Positions 8,238 through 17,415 are shown, numbered from the stretch's first letter. The stretch is 64,000 bases of DNA from Pseudomonas sp. JM0905a (GCF_014700075.1 NZ_JACXBU010000001.1:248001-312000); one strand, 5' to 3'. Numbers and translations: made by a program. Notes: generated by a model not told the origin, from the letters alone.

Positions 8238-8842
8238 CGGTTCCGAACGCCGAACTTGGGCGATACCGCCACTGGGTGTTCGACATGGACGGCACCCTGA
8301 CCATCGCCGTGCATGACTTCGCCGCCATCCGCGTGGCCCTGGACATCCCGCCGGAGGACGACATCCTCCACCACCTCGCCGCCCTGCCCGATGACGAGGC
8401 CGCTGCCAAGCACGCCTGGCTGCTGGAGCACGAACGGGAGCTGGCGCTGAACGCCCAGCCCGCTGACGGCGCCATCGAGTTGGTTCGCGAACTGCACCAG
8501 CGCGGCTGCCAGCTCGGCATCCTCACCCGCAATGCCCATGAACTGGCCCTGCTGACTCTGGAAGCCATCGGACTGGGCGACTGCTTCGCCACCGCCGACA
8601 TCCTCGGCCGCGGCGAAGCCCCACCCAAACCCCACCCCGGAGGCCTGCTGCACCTGGCCGGGCGCTGGCAAGTCCCGCCCCGCGAACTGGTGATGGTGGG
8701 CGACTACCGCTTCGACCTCGACTGCGGGCGCGCCGCAGGGGCGGCAACCGTGCTGGTCAACCTGCCGGAAAACCCCTGGCCGGAACTGGTGGACTGGTTT
8801 GCGCGCGATTGTGGGGAGTTGTTGGGGATGGTTCGTTCCTGA
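8234..8842 (+). CDS. HAD-superfamily hydrolase, phosphoglycolate-phosphatase-like
   Basis: 202 residues with the HAD motifs in order: F-D-M-D-G-T-L-T (nucleophile Asp), I-L-T-R-N, K-P-H-P-G-G (Lys) and M-V-G-D-Y-R-F-D-L-D (acidic pair). The helical cap between motifs I and II is that of small-molecule phosphatases. Substrate unknown. I take the GTG at 8234, which overlaps the tesB stop (GTGA); a TTG two codons earlier is possible. Confidence 0.9.
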   Translation: MTVPNAELGRYRHWVFDMDGTLTIAVHDFAAIRVALDIPPEDDILHHLAALPDDEAAAKHAWLLEHERELALNAQPADGAIELVRELHQRGCQLGILTRNAHELALLTLEAIGLGDCFATADILGRGEAPPKPHPGGLLHLAGRWQVPPRELVMVGDYRFDLDCGRAAGAATVLVNLPENPWPELVDWFARDCGELLGMVRS

Positions 8843-8875
8843 AGAACTCATCAGTTGTCCACGGAGGGATGACTC

Positions 8876-9232
8876 ATGCACAAGACAAAGCTCGATGAAG
8901 AGCACCTCGAATTCACCCGTGCGCTCAGGCGCTCTTCCACTGATGCTGAACAGTGTCTCTGGCGACATCTGCGGGGGCGGCAATTAGTGGGACTCAAGTT
9001 CCGTCGCCAGCACCCGGTTGGTCCGTATGTTCTCGATTTCTATTGCCAGGAGAAGTGCGTGGCAGTGGAACTCGACGGCGGGCAGCACTACGCGGATCCG
9101 GAGCGGGATCAATTGCGCGATAGCTGGCTGGCAGGACATGGGATTCAGGTGTTGCGCTTCAGTTCGAGAGAGGCGTTGCTGGAGACGGGGGCGGTGTTGG
9201 AAAAGATTCTGCTGGTGGTGTCGGAGCGGTAG
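8876..9232 (+). CDS. DUF559 (Vsr-like) endonuclease-fold protein
   Basis: 118 residues. The pattern T-D-A-E-Q-C-L-W-R-H-L-R-G, F-R-R-Q-H-P-V-G-P-Y-V-L-D-F-Y-C and V-A-V-E-L-D-G-G-Q-H-Y is characteristic of DUF559, a PD-(D/E)xK nuclease-fold family related to very-short-patch-repair endonucleases. The acidic residues D and E-x-D fit the active site. Cellular function is unknown; such genes are often single and mobile between genomes. It is followed within 10 nt by a double hairpin repeat. Confidence 0.88.
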   Translation: MHKTKLDEEHLEFTRALRRSSTDAEQCLWRHLRGRQLVGLKFRRQHPVGPYVLDFYCQEKCVAVELDGGQHYADPERDQLRDSWLAGHGIQVLRFSSREALLETGAVLEKILLVVSER

Positions 9233-9240
9233 GCCAGCTT

Positions 9241-9343
9241 CCCTCACCCCAACCCTCTCCCAGAGGGAGAGGGGGCAGTCCTGCGCGGAGATGGGCTGTA
9301 AGTCACCCCTCTCCCTCCGGGAGAGGGGCCGGGGGTGAGGGTA
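9241..9343. repeat. Repeat family B, copy 2 (two hairpins)
   Basis: Two inverted hairpins: CCCTCACCCCAACCCTCTCC with AGAGGGAGAGGG, then CCCCTCTCCC with GGGAGAGGGG and a closing GGGGGTGAGGG. The outer ends are themselves inverted. It fills the space between the convergent DUF559 and metallopeptidase genes and could serve both as a 3' structure. Confidence 0.85.
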
Positions 9344-9368
9344 ACGTCAGGCTGCTCGGAGTCCCGGC

Positions 9369-10241
9369 TCAAAGCCTCGCCGTCGAAAACGTATCGCAGC
9401 GCCCCACTTCCCCCTTCTCGAAGCCCATCTTGAACCAGCGCACCCGCTGCGCCGAGGTTCCGTGGGTGAAGGAGTCAGGCACCACCTGGCCACGGCCCTG
9501 GCGTTGCAGGCGGTCGTCGCCGATGGCGTTGGCGGCGTTGAGGGCTTCTTCCAGGTCGCCGGGTTCCAGCCAGTTCAGGCGTTTCTGCGCGTGGTAGGCC
9601 CAGACGCCGGCGAGGCAATCAGCCTGGAGTTCCTGGCGCACCAGCAGGCCGTTGTCGCCTTCCACCCGTTCGCCGCGCTGGCGGGCGGCGTTGACCTTGG
9701 CGGACACGCCCAGCAGGGTCTGCACGTGGTGGCCCACTTCATGGGCGATGACGTAGGCCTGGGCGAAGTCGCCGGCGGCCAGGAAGCGGCTGGCCATTTC
9801 CTCGAAGAAATCCAGGTCCAGGTACACCTTGCGATCCCCCGGACAGTAGAAGGGGCCGACCGCCGAGGAGGCGAAGCCGCAGGCCGATTGCACGCCGCCG
9901 TTGAACAGCACCAGGGTCGGGTCCTGGTATTGGCGGCCGGCGGACTGGAAGATGGCGCGCCAGGTATCCTCGGTGTCGCCGAGGATCGCGCGGACGAACT
10001 CGCGCTCCTCCGGGGTGCCTGTCGGCATGGCCGACTGCTGCTGGGGATTGACCGAGGCGTTCTGCTGGGTGATCTGGCCAAGGATCTGCAGCGGGTCCTC
10101 GCCCATCAGCAGGGCGACCACCACCACAATCGCGATCCCGCCCAGGCCCAGTCCCTTGCCACCGCCCAGGCGCATGCCGCCGCCGCCCATGCCTCCGGCG
10201 TCTTCCACATTGTCGCTGCGACGCGCTTTTTGCCAGCGCAT
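9369..10241 (-). CDS. Neutral zinc metallopeptidase, YpfJ family
   Basis: 290 residues. A glycine-rich N-terminus is followed by one membrane segment (I-A-I-V-V-V-V-A-L-L-M-G, about residues 35-48), so the enzyme is anchored with its catalytic part probably in the periplasm. The zinc-binding H-E-x-x-H is seen in V-I-A-H-E-V-G-H-H-V-Q, with D-x-x-A-G-V-W downstream. The family is a predicted metalloprotease with no firmly known substrate. Start M-R-W-Q-K-A-R-R at 10241; an ATG 5 codons earlier is less conserved in my judgement. Confidence 0.9.
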   Translation of the reverse strand: MRWQKARRSDNVEDAGGMGGGGMRLGGGKGLGLGGIAIVVVVALLMGEDPLQILGQITQQNASVNPQQQSAMPTGTPEEREFVRAILGDTEDTWRAIFQSAGRQYQDPTLVLFNGGVQSACGFASSAVGPFYCPGDRKVYLDLDFFEEMASRFLAAGDFAQAYVIAHEVGHHVQTLLGVSAKVNAARQRGERVEGDNGLLVRQELQADCLAGVWAYHAQKRLNWLEPGDLEEALNAANAIGDDRLQRQGRGQVVPDSFTHGTSAQRVRWFKMGFEKGEVGRCDTFSTARL

Positions 10242-10310
10242 GACCGCTCTCCACACAGAATGCGAGTTATTCAGTGTTGACGCTGGTGGCGAGTGTCGCC
10301 AGCCCGGTCG

Positions 10311-11165
10311 TCAGCCCAGCTCGGCCAGGGGCGGCAGCAAGCGAGCGTGGGCCAGTAGCTGGACCTCGCCGCCCACCAGCACATTGCCGGCTGCGGTGAC
10401 GCACACGTCGAGCCGGCTCGGGCGGCCGAGGAAGCGGCCCTGTGCCAGGGCGAAGGGCTGCTCGGGGCGCTCCAGTTCCTGGGCTACGCGCCAGGCGGCC
10501 ACCGGTCCTGCGGCACTGCCGGTGGCGATGTCTTCCACCACGCCGAGCGGGTCCCAGGTGCGGCCTTCGCGGGCGTCAACATCCATCAGGAAGACGAAGG
10601 CGGCGCCAATGCCTGCCAGGGCATCGTCCAGCAGTTCGCGCTGCTTCGCCGCCGCCAGTCCGGCGGCGGTCACCGGTAGCAGCAGGTAGGGCAGGCCGGT
10701 GCTGACCACCTGGGCCGGATAGCGGCGGTCGCGCTCGCTGCCGAAGGCCGCGGCGAAGCTATCGGCGGCGGCATCGTCCAGCACCTGGCCGAACTCCGCA
10801 GGCCCCTGGTCCATCTCGGCATAGAAACCCTTGCCGTGGCGGCGGGTAGCGATGTGCACCTGCTTCTCCGGCAATTGCAGCAGCCACTCGGCGTCGGACT
10901 TGCCGCCATGCAGCTGATGCAGCAGCGCGGCGGCGCCGAGGATGGGGTGGCCGGCGAAGGGGAGTTCCTCTTCCACCGTGAACACCCGCGCGGAGAACGC
11001 ATTGTGGGTATCCAGCGGCGCCAGGAAGATCGACTCGAATTGCCGCAGCTCGCGGGTCAGCTCCTGCATGGCGGCGGGGGAAAGGCCGCGGCAATCGGGG
11101 AAGACGGCCAGGCCATTGCCGGCCAGGACCCGTTCAGCAAACACATCGACTTGCCAGTATTCCAT
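10311..11165 (-). CDS. PhzF-family isomerase/epimerase-like protein
   Basis: 284 residues of the diaminopimelate-epimerase-like fold. Recognisable features are V-D-V-F-A-E-R-V-L-A-G-N-G-L-A-V-F at the start, the family Glu in R-Q-F-E-S-I-F-L, L-P-F-A-G-H-P-I-L-G and D-I-A-T-G-S-A-A-G-P-V near the end. PhzF itself isomerises a phenazine precursor, but no phenazine genes are present, so this is one of the many PhzF relatives of unknown substrate. CTGGAG precedes the ATG. Confidence 0.88.
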   Translation of the reverse strand: MEYWQVDVFAERVLAGNGLAVFPDCRGLSPAAMQELTRELRQFESIFLAPLDTHNAFSARVFTVEEELPFAGHPILGAAALLHQLHGGKSDAEWLLQLPEKQVHIATRRHGKGFYAEMDQGPAEFGQVLDDAAADSFAAAFGSERDRRYPAQVVSTGLPYLLLPVTAAGLAAAKQRELLDDALAGIGAAFVFLMDVDAREGRTWDPLGVVEDIATGSAAGPVAAWRVAQELERPEQPFALAQGRFLGRPSRLDVCVTAAGNVLVGGEVQLLAHARLLPPLAELG

Positions 11166-11179
11166 TTCAGGCTCCAGGG

Positions 11180-11209
11180 AAATGAAAACGGCCGCACCAG
11201 GCGGCCGTT
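11180..11209 (-). terminator. Rho-independent terminator after the DUF411 gene
   Basis: Read on the minus strand: stem AACGGCCGC/GCGGCCGTT with a 5-nt loop, followed by TTTTCATTT. It lies 17 nt beyond the DUF411 stop and separates it from the PhzF-like gene. Confidence 0.75.
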
Positions 11210-11225
11210 GCGTGAACGCGTGGAT

Positions 11226-11660
11226 TCAGCGTGCAGGATACTCGCTGAGCACGCTCAACTTGCCACCCTGGGCGACGCCGACCACCTGGTAGGCGTCCTG
11301 GCGGTCACCCATTTCCATACCGGGGGAGCCGATGGGCATGCCCGGTACGGCGGCGCCCAGCAGGTCGGGACGCTCGCGTAGCTTCAGCACGTCGCTGGCC
11401 GGTACGTGTCCCTCGACGAACTTGCCGTCCACCACGCCGGTGTGGCACGAGCCGAGCTGGTAGGGCACGCCGACGCGCATCTTCACCGCGGTCATGTTGG
11501 TTTCCTCGTGGTCGCGGACCTGGATGCCGTTGTCCCGCAGGTGGGTGATCCATTCCTTGCAGCAGCCACAGTTAGGGTCGCGGTAGACGTCCATGGTGAT
11601 GGGCTCGGCGGCCTGGGCGATGCCGGCGAACAGGGTGGTGAGCAGGAGGAGGGAACGCAT
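11226..11660 (-). CDS. DUF411 metal-binding periplasmic protein
   Basis: 144 residues with a cleavable signal peptide (M-R-S-L-L-L-L-T-T-L-F-A-G-I-A-Q-A-A-E). The mature part shows D-P-N-C-G-C-C-K-E-W, a thioredoxin-like cysteine cluster, and L-G-S-C-H-T-G-V-V-D-G-K-F-V-E-G-H-V-P, the DUF411 signature. Members are linked to copper binding or copper resistance, but no other copper gene is adjacent. Start chosen at 11660, preceded by AAGGAG, rather than 25 codons upstream where no signal sequence is seen. Confidence 0.88.
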   Translation of the reverse strand: MRSLLLLTTLFAGIAQAAEPITMDVYRDPNCGCCKEWITHLRDNGIQVRDHEETNMTAVKMRVGVPYQLGSCHTGVVDGKFVEGHVPASDVLKLRERPDLLGAAVPGMPIGSPGMEMGDRQDAYQVVGVAQGGKLSVLSEYPAR

Positions 11661-11800
11661 GTGAACTCCTTGCGGCGAGGTGGGCCGGAGACAAAGAAAG
11701 GCAGCATAGCTCCGCACCGAACCCGTCCCAAGCACAGGTCTGTTTCAGACTGTTCCCGAGCGGCCTATGCTTTTTTCTGACCTTCGCGCGAGATTCGCCG

Positions 11801-12184
11801 ATGCTCTTCACCCGTATCTTGCTTGGCCTGCAGGCCCTGATCCTTGCCGTCTTCGGCCTGGCCTACTTCATCCGCCCGGAAGAAATGGCCAGCCTCAGCG
11901 GCATGCTGTTGATGGACCCTTCCGCGGTCACCGATGTGCGTGCCTGGTACGGCTGCCTGCCGCTCGGCATCGCCGCGTTCCTCCTGCTCTCACAGTTGCG
12001 CCTGCAACTGGCGCGCGCCGCGCTGGACCTGCTGGTGCTGGTCTATGTGGCCCTCGCCCTGGGACGGATCAGCGGGCTCTGGCTGGACGGCAGCCTAGGG
12101 CAGACCTTCAACCTCTATGCGCTGCTGTTCGAGGTGGTGTCGGCGGGACTCGCCTTCGTCGCATTGCGCAGGCTGGATGGCTGA
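11801..12184 (+). CDS. DUF4345-like small integral membrane protein
   Basis: 127 residues, nearly all hydrophobic, with four predicted membrane segments: about 5-23, 50-63, 70-88 and 105-121. The pattern G-L-A-Y-F-I-R-P-E-E-M-A and V-R-A-W-Y-G-C-L-P-L-G resembles DUF4345 proteins, whose function is unknown. It stands alone between the DUF411 gene (divergent) and the sulfotransferase. Confidence 0.72.
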   Translation: MLFTRILLGLQALILAVFGLAYFIRPEEMASLSGMLLMDPSAVTDVRAWYGCLPLGIAAFLLLSQLRLQLARAALDLLVLVYVALALGRISGLWLDGSLGQTFNLYALLFEVVSAGLAFVALRRLDG

Positions 12185-12185
12185 T

Positions 12186-12231
12186 ATTTCTAAAAGCGAT
12201 ATAAATATTTTTATTTCGAATTTTTAGAAAT
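12186..12231. promoter_or_regulatory. AT-rich dyad upstream of aryl-sulfate sulfotransferase gene
   Basis: Perfect 10-bp inverted arms ATTTCTAAAA (12186-12195) and TTTTAGAAAT (12222-12231) in a markedly AT-rich block within a GC-rich genome. It begins 2 nt after the upstream stop and ends 64 nt before the sulfotransferase ATG. It may be a terminator-like structure for the upstream gene, a regulator site, or part of the promoter. Confidence 0.5.
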
Positions 12232-12295
12232 AAAAAATTGCCTTTATAAGAGCGAGAACGACACCTCATCTCGCCCTGAAAAAGGACTTTTCCCG

Positions 12296-14011
12296 ATGAA
12301 CGCCAAGACCGAAACCCCTGATCTTCCCGAAGGCGCCTGCATCACCGCCAAGTTGCCGGAGCGCGGCACCGCGTTGCTCGGCGACGTGGTGGTCAACCCC
12401 TACAAGCTGGCGCCGCTGACCGCGATCATCCGCGACGGTGGCCAGGCCATCAGCGCCGCCCACGTCCGTGTGCTGGGCAAAGGCGAGCGTGGTGTGAACA
12501 TCGCCTACGACGTTTCCGACCGCTCGCTCTGGACTTACGGCGGCATCCCGGTGTTTGGCCTCTATCCGGACCACGTCAACCAGGTGGAGGTGACCTACAA
12601 GCTGAACGATGAACGCATCCGCGAGCGCTATCAGGTCTATGCCCCGGCCGTGCGCCTGCCGGTGGTGGCCAACCAGACGGCCGCGCTGCCGCTGGTGGAA
12701 CCGATCAAGGTGGCGCCCGGCTTCGAGCACCGCCTGTACCTGTTCAACCACCTGCTCGGCGAGATTCCCGGCGGCCGCGCCTTCAAATGGAACGCCCTGG
12801 GCGGTGCCGCAGAGTGGGACCAGGTGGGTAACAACTGGATCACCGACAGCAATGGCGACGTGCGCTGGTACCTGGATATCGAGCAGATCCACGATTCCGG
12901 TCGCCGCGACGGCCTGGGCGGCACCATGGGCTTCCAGCAGACCCGCGACGGCAAGCTGATCTGGGGCCAGGGCCAGACCTATTCCAAGTACGACCTGCTG
13001 GGCCGACGCGTCTGGCAACGCAACCTGCCGGACAAGTTCGCCGACTTCTCCCACGAGATCCGCGAGACGCCCAACGGCACCTACCTGCTGCGGGTCGGCA
13101 CCAGCGACTATCGCCGCCCGGACGGCAAGCGCGTGCGTTCGATCCGCGACCACATCATCGAGGTGAACGAGTCCGGCGACGTGCTGGACTTCTGGGACCT
13201 GAACCAGATCCTCGACCCTTATCGCGGCGAACTGCTGGAAACCCTGGGCAAGGCCGCCCTCCAGCTCCCCGAAGGCGTGCAGAAACAGGACAGCACCGCC
13301 GCCAACGAGCTGCTGGAAGGCGACCTGCCGTTCGGCGATACCCCCGGCGTCGGCACCGGCCGCAACTGGGCCCACGTCAACGCCATCGACTACGACGCGA
13401 GTGACGACAGCATCATCATTTCCGCCCGCCACCAGGGCGTGGTGAAGATCGGTCGCAACAAGGAGGTGAAGTGGATTCTCGCCTCGCCCCAGGGCTGGCC
13501 GGAGCGGCTCAAGTCCAAGGTGCTGACCCCGGTGAATGCCAAGGGCGAAGCGCTGGCGGAGGTGGGCGGCCTCTATGCCGAAGGCTTCGACTGGTCCTGG
13601 ACCCAGCACACCGCCTGGCTCACTGGCAAAGGCACGCTGAGCGTGTTCGACAATGGCTGGGGCCGCAACTTCGCGCCGACCAAGCTGTCCGGCAACTACA
13701 GCCGCGCAGTGGAGTACCGCATCGACGAGGCGAAGGGCACGGTCGAGCAGGTCTGGGAATACGGCAAGGAACGCGGGGACGAGTGGTACAGCCCGGTGAC
13801 CTCGGTCGTCGAATACCGCCCGGAGACCGACACCCAGTTCATCTATTCGGCCTCAGTGGGCTTCCTCACCCCGGAGAAACTGACCACCACCGTGCTCAAC
13901 GAAGTGAAGTACGGCACCCAGGAAGTGCAGGTGGAACTCAAGGTGAGCAGCCGCCAGCCGGGCAGCGTGGGCTATAGGGCGCTGGTGATCGATCTGGCGA
14001 AGGCGTTTTAA
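12296..14011 (+). CDS. Aryl-sulfate sulfotransferase (arylsulfotransferase, ASST family)
   Basis: 571 residues of the beta-propeller arylsulfotransferase family (PF05935), which moves a sulfo group from an aryl sulfate donor to a phenolic acceptor without PAPS. Active-site candidates are H360 (W-A-H-V-N), R378 (S-A-R-H) and H438 (T-Q-H-T); their spacing is close to that of the E. coli enzyme's histidine/arginine set. Unlike periplasmic ASST there is no signal peptide: the protein starts M-N-A-K-T-E-T-P-D, so it is probably cytoplasmic, as described for AstA of P. putida, where it serves sulfur scavenging. No DsbA/DsbB-like partner or sulfatase lies next to it. AAAAAGG precedes the ATG by a few bases. 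Confidence 0.88.
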   Translation: MNAKTETPDLPEGACITAKLPERGTALLGDVVVNPYKLAPLTAIIRDGGQAISAAHVRVLGKGERGVNIAYDVSDRSLWTYGGIPVFGLYPDHVNQVEVTYKLNDERIRERYQVYAPAVRLPVVANQTAALPLVEPIKVAPGFEHRLYLFNHLLGEIPGGRAFKWNALGGAAEWDQVGNNWITDSNGDVRWYLDIEQIHDSGRRDGLGGTMGFQQTRDGKLIWGQGQTYSKYDLLGRRVWQRNLPDKFADFSHEIRETPNGTYLLRVGTSDYRRPDGKRVRSIRDHIIEVNESGDVLDFWDLNQILDPYRGELLETLGKAALQLPEGVQKQDSTAANELLEGDLPFGDTPGVGTGRNWAHVNAIDYDASDDSIIISARHQGVVKIGRNKEVKWILASPQGWPERLKSKVLTPVNAKGEALAEVGGLYAEGFDWSWTQHTAWLTGKGTLSVFDNGWGRNFAPTKLSGNYSRAVEYRIDEAKGTVEQVWEYGKERGDEWYSPVTSVVEYRPETDTQFIYSASVGFLTPEKLTTTVLNEVKYGTQEVQVELKVSSRQPGSVGYRALVIDLAKAF

Positions 14012-14019
14012 GGCGATTC

Positions 14020-14219
14020 CCCTCACCCCAACCCCGCTCTGCGCCCCAGCCTGATCGCTTCGCGCTAAGGCGTTCATCGGCACCGGAAGCGGTGCTTCCG
14101 AAAGCGTGCCTCTTCACCCCAGAGGGAGAGGGGGCGGTCCATGCTAGGGCTGACCGGCGTGAGTCACCCCTCTCCCCTCGGGAGAGGGGGGCGGGGCGGG
14201 CCGCGTTCGGATGAGGGTG
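14020..14219. repeat. Repeat family B with embedded core, copy 3
   Basis: Begins CCCTCACCCCAACCCCGCTC eight nt after the sulfotransferase stop, contains the shared core (CGGAAGCGGTGCTTCCG hairpin, GATCGCTTCGCGC), continues into AGAGGGAGAGGGGG and ends with a second hairpin CCCCTCTCCC/GGGAGAGGGG. The core lies inside the loop of the first hairpin, as if inserted. It occupies the convergent gap before trmA. Confidence 0.82.
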
Positions 14220-14242
14220 GTTAGTCCTGCTCGGACATCAAC

Positions 14243-15340
14243 CTACGAGCGCCGCTCCAACAACACACCCGATTCCATGTGGTGCGTATAGGGGAACTGG
14301 TCGAACAGCGCGCAGCGCACGACTTTGTGGGTGTCGCTCAGCTGCTGGATGTTCGCCGCCAGGGTCTCCGGGTTGCAGGAGATGTAGAGGATGCGGTCGA
14401 AGCGACGGGTCAGCTCGCAGGTGTCCGGGTCCATGCCGGCGCGCGGCGGGTCGACGAAGACGTTGCCGAACTCGTAGCCCTTGAGGTCGATGCCGGCCAG
14501 GCGGCGGAACGGGCGGACCTCGTTCAGCGCCTCGGTCAGCTCCTCGGCGGACAGGCGCACCAGGGTGACGTTATCCACCGCGTTGTCGGCCAGGTTGGCC
14601 AGGGCGGCGTTCACCGAGGTCTTGCTGATCTCGGTGGCCAGCACCTTGCGCACGCGGGTGGCCAGCGGCAGGGTGAAGTTGCCGTTGCCGCAGTACAGCT
14701 CCAGCAGGTCGTCCTGGCGCTCGCCCAGCACATCGAAGGCCCAACCCAGCATCTTCTGGTTCACTTCGCCGTTGGGCTGGGTGAAGGCACCCTCCGGCTG
14801 GCGATAACGGAACTCGCGGCCAGCGACGGTCAGCGCTTCCTCGACATAGTCGCGGCCGATGACGATGCGCTTGCCCTTGGAGCGGCCCACCAGGCTCACG
14901 CCAAGGTCTGCGGCGAGCTTTTCGGCTTCCGCCTGCCAGGCCTCGTCCAACGGGCGGTGGTAGCAGAGGGTGATCAGCGCGTCACCGGCCAGGGTGGTGA
15001 GGAACTCCACCTGGAACAGCTTGAACGACAGCACCTGGCTCGCCTGCCAACCCGCCTTGAGACGCGGCATCAGTTCATTGATGCGGCGGCTGGCGATGGG
15101 GAAGTCCTCGATCAGTACCGGGGTGAACTTGTCGCCGGCCTCGAACATCGCGTAGTGGCGGTTCTCATTGCCAGTCTCGCGCCACAGGCGGAACTCGGCG
15201 CGCAGGCGGTAATGCTCGCGGGGGGACTCGAAGACTTCCGGTTCCGGGGCGTCGAAGGGCGCCAGCAGCGCTTTGAGGCGCTGCGTCTTCTCGGTGAGTT
15301 GGGCGGCATAGGCCGCCGGGTCGAACTGGGGACGACTCAT
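14243..15340 (-). CDS. trmA: tRNA (uracil-5-)-methyltransferase
   Basis: 365 residues, the usual TrmA length. It methylates U54 of tRNA with S-adenosylmethionine to form ribothymidine in the T loop. Seen: the N-terminal [12 protein letters not shown] motif [25 protein letters not shown], the nucleophile C322 in I-S-C-N-P-E-T-L and the C-terminal H-H-M-E-S-G-V-L-L. Its ATG overlaps the stop of the permease gene (TGATG), implying translational coupling of the two. Confidence 0.96.
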   Translation of the reverse strand: MSRPQFDPAAYAAQLTEKTQRLKALLAPFDAPEPEVFESPREHYRLRAEFRLWRETGNENRHYAMFEAGDKFTPVLIEDFPIASRRINELMPRLKAGWQASQVLSFKLFQVEFLTTLAGDALITLCYHRPLDEAWQAEAEKLAADLGVSLVGRSKGKRIVIGRDYVEEALTVAGREFRYRQPEGAFTQPNGEVNQKMLGWAFDVLGERQDDLLELYCGNGNFTLPLATRVRKVLATEISKTSVNAALANLADNAVDNVTLVRLSAEELTEALNEVRPFRRLAGIDLKGYEFGNVFVDPPRAGMDPDTCELTRRFDRILYISCNPETLAANIQQLSDTHKVVRCALFDQFPYTHHMESGVLLERRS

Positions 15341-16632
15341 CAGTGGAAGAAACCCATCTTGATAACGAAGAGCACGGCCAGGATAACCAGCGCCGGGCTG
15401 AGTTCCTTGAAGCGGCCAGCCAGGGTCTTGATCGCGGCCCAGGCGATGAAGCCGAAGGCGATGCCATCGGCAATGGAGTAGGTGAAGGGCATGGCCAGGG
15501 CGGTGATCAGCACCGGCGCGGCGGTGGTCAGGTCGTGCCAGTCGATCTCGGCCAGGCCCGAGGCCATCAGCACGGCGACGAAGAACAGCGCCGGCGCGGT
15601 GGCGAAGGCCGGCACGCTACCCGCCAGCGGCGAGAGGAACAGGGCCAGCAGGAACAGCACGGCAACCACCAGGGCGGTGAGGCCGGTGCGGCCGCCGGCG
15701 CTGACGCCGGCTGCGGACTCGATGTAGCTGGTGGTGGTGGAGGTGCCCAGCAGGGAACCGCCCATGGCTGCGGTGGAGTCGGCGATCAGGGCGCGGCCCA
15801 TCTTCGGCATGTAGCCGTCGGCACGCATCAGGCCGGCCTTCTTGGCCACGGCGATGAGGGTGCCGGAGTTGTCGAACAGGTCGACGAAAAGGAAGGCGAA
15901 GATCACGCTCACCAGGCCGATTTCCAGGGCACCGGCGATGTCCAGCTGGAGGAAGGTCGGCGCCAGCGACGGCGGCATGGAGAAGATGCCGCCGAACTGG
16001 GAAACGCCCAGCGCGATGCCGGCGATGGTCACGGCGAGGATGCCGATCAGCACGGCGCCGGTCACCTTGCGCGCTTCGAGGGCGACGATCAGGAAGAAGC
16101 CGAGCACGGCGAGGATCGGCTCCGGCTTGGTCAGGTCACCGACCGTCACCATGGTCACAGGGTGGGCGGCGACGATACCGGCTTTCTGCAAGGCGATCAG
16201 ACCGAGGAACAGGCCGATGCCGGCGGCGATGGCCGAGCGCAGTTCCAGCGGGATGCTGTTGATGATCCATTCGCGGATCTTGAAGATCGACAACAGGAAG
16301 AACATGCAGGCGGAGAGGAACACCGCGCCCAGGGCCACCTGCCAGGTGTGTCCCATCTGCAGCACCACGGTGTAGGTGAAGAAGGCGTTCAGGCCCATGC
16401 CGGGAGCCAGGGCGATGGGGTAGTTGGCGATCAGTGCCATGATGGCCGAGCCGATAGCGGCGGCCAGGCAGGTGGCGACGAACACCGCACCCTTGTCCAT
16501 GCCGGTTTCACCGAGGATGGCCGGGTTGACGAAGAGGATGTAGGCCATCGTCAGGAAGGTCGTCAGACCCGCCAGGATCTCGGTACGCACATTGGTGTCG
16601 TGCGCCTTGAGTTGGAATAGCTTTTCCAGCAT
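15340..16632 (-). CDS. NCS2-family (AzgA-type) purine permease
   Basis: 430 residues with about 12-14 membrane segments. The family motifs [22 protein letters not shown] and the conserved [15 protein letters not shown] mark the guanine/hypoxanthine/adenine (GhxP/AdeQ/PbuG) subgroup of proton-coupled nucleobase transporters in the inner membrane. GGGGAG precedes the ATG by 7 nt. It is the first gene of a pair with trmA. Confidence 0.92.
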   Translation of the reverse strand: MLEKLFQLKAHDTNVRTEILAGLTTFLTMAYILFVNPAILGETGMDKGAVFVATCLAAAIGSAIMALIANYPIALAPGMGLNAFFTYTVVLQMGHTWQVALGAVFLSACMFFLLSIFKIREWIINSIPLELRSAIAAGIGLFLGLIALQKAGIVAAHPVTMVTVGDLTKPEPILAVLGFFLIVALEARKVTGAVLIGILAVTIAGIALGVSQFGGIFSMPPSLAPTFLQLDIAGALEIGLVSVIFAFLFVDLFDNSGTLIAVAKKAGLMRADGYMPKMGRALIADSTAAMGGSLLGTSTTTSYIESAAGVSAGGRTGLTALVVAVLFLLALFLSPLAGSVPAFATAPALFFVAVLMASGLAEIDWHDLTTAAPVLITALAMPFTYSIADGIAFGFIAWAAIKTLAGRFKELSPALVILAVLFVIKMGFFH

Positions 16633-16827
16633 GTGTGAGCTCCCCGTGACGCAGTGCGTCGTTGCAATTCAGCTGGCGAAAAGAAAAGCACAAATGCACG
16701 GCGCGCGCGGGCGCCATGGACTTTTCTCTGCCAGTCTGGAAAAAGGCGCGCATCATACCAGCTCACCTGGGAGCGGTGAATTTGTGACCGGACCGACAGC
16801 TTCGGTTTCCAGGAACAGGAGAACGCC

Positions 16828-17394
16828 ATGCAAACCCAACCCCATCTCCAGGCCCTGCTCGCCGTCGCTGAAGGCGTGGAAGACCTCGAAACCGTGACCC
16901 TGATCGACGTGCTGCGGCGCGCCGACATCAAGACGGTGGTGGCCAGCATCGAGACCCGCCGCATGATCACCCTGGCCCGCGGCACCCGCCTGACCGCCGA
17001 TACCATGCTGCTGGACGTGCTGGCCCAGGACTACGACCTGATCGTCCTGCCCGGCGGCATGCCCGGTGCACAGCGCCTGGGCGAGCACGAGCCGCTGGGC
17101 GAAAAAGTCCGTGAGCAGGCCAGGGCCGGCCGCTTCTTCGCCGCCATCTGCGCATCCCCGGCCATGGCCCTGCAGCCCTTCGGCGTGCTGCGCCAGCGCC
17201 GCATGACCTGCTACCCGAGCTTCAGCGACCGCCTTTCCGGCTGCACCTTCGTCGACCAGCCGGTGGTAGTGGACGGCAATTGCATCACGGCCCAGGGCCC
17301 CGGCAACGCCATGGCCTTCGCCCTGACCCTGGTGGAGCAGCTGTGCGGCAAGGCCAAGCGCAACGAGATCGCCAAGGCGATGCTGGTGCCTTGA
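16828..17394 (+). CDS. DJ-1/PfpI family protein, YajL-like
   Basis: 188 residues. The nucleophile cysteine is in A-A-I-C-A-S-P-A-M-A-L, and a conserved Glu is in A-V-A-E-G-V-E-D-L-E near the start. L-I-V-L-P-G-G-M-P-G-A follows the family closely. YajL/DJ-1 proteins are small oxidative-stress proteins described as chaperones or glyoxalase-like/deglycase enzymes; the exact activity remains debated. Transcribed divergently from the purine permease. A family A repeat starts 22 nt after the stop. Confidence 0.9.
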   Translation: MQTQPHLQALLAVAEGVEDLETVTLIDVLRRADIKTVVASIETRRMITLARGTRLTADTMLLDVLAQDYDLIVLPGGMPGAQRLGEHEPLGEKVREQARAGRFFAAICASPAMALQPFGVLRQRRMTCYPSFSDRLSGCTFVDQPVVVDGNCITAQGPGNAMAFALTLVEQLCGKAKRNEIAKAMLVP

Positions 17395-17415
17395 TCGGGT
17401 GGGGCGAGGTAGCTG

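Noticed and set aside
8876-9232. Restriction or anti-phage defence island
   Set aside because: The DUF559 nuclease-fold gene is alone among housekeeping genes, without methylase or other defence partners.
10311-11165. Phenazine biosynthesis locus
   Set aside because: Only a PhzF-like gene is present; phzA, B, C, D, E and G are absent, and PhzF relatives are common outside phenazine loci.
15343-16620. Open frame of 425 codons opposite the purine permease, extremely rich in Gly, Asp, His and Gln
   Set aside because: Typical complement of a hydrophobic membrane-protein gene; not a real protein.
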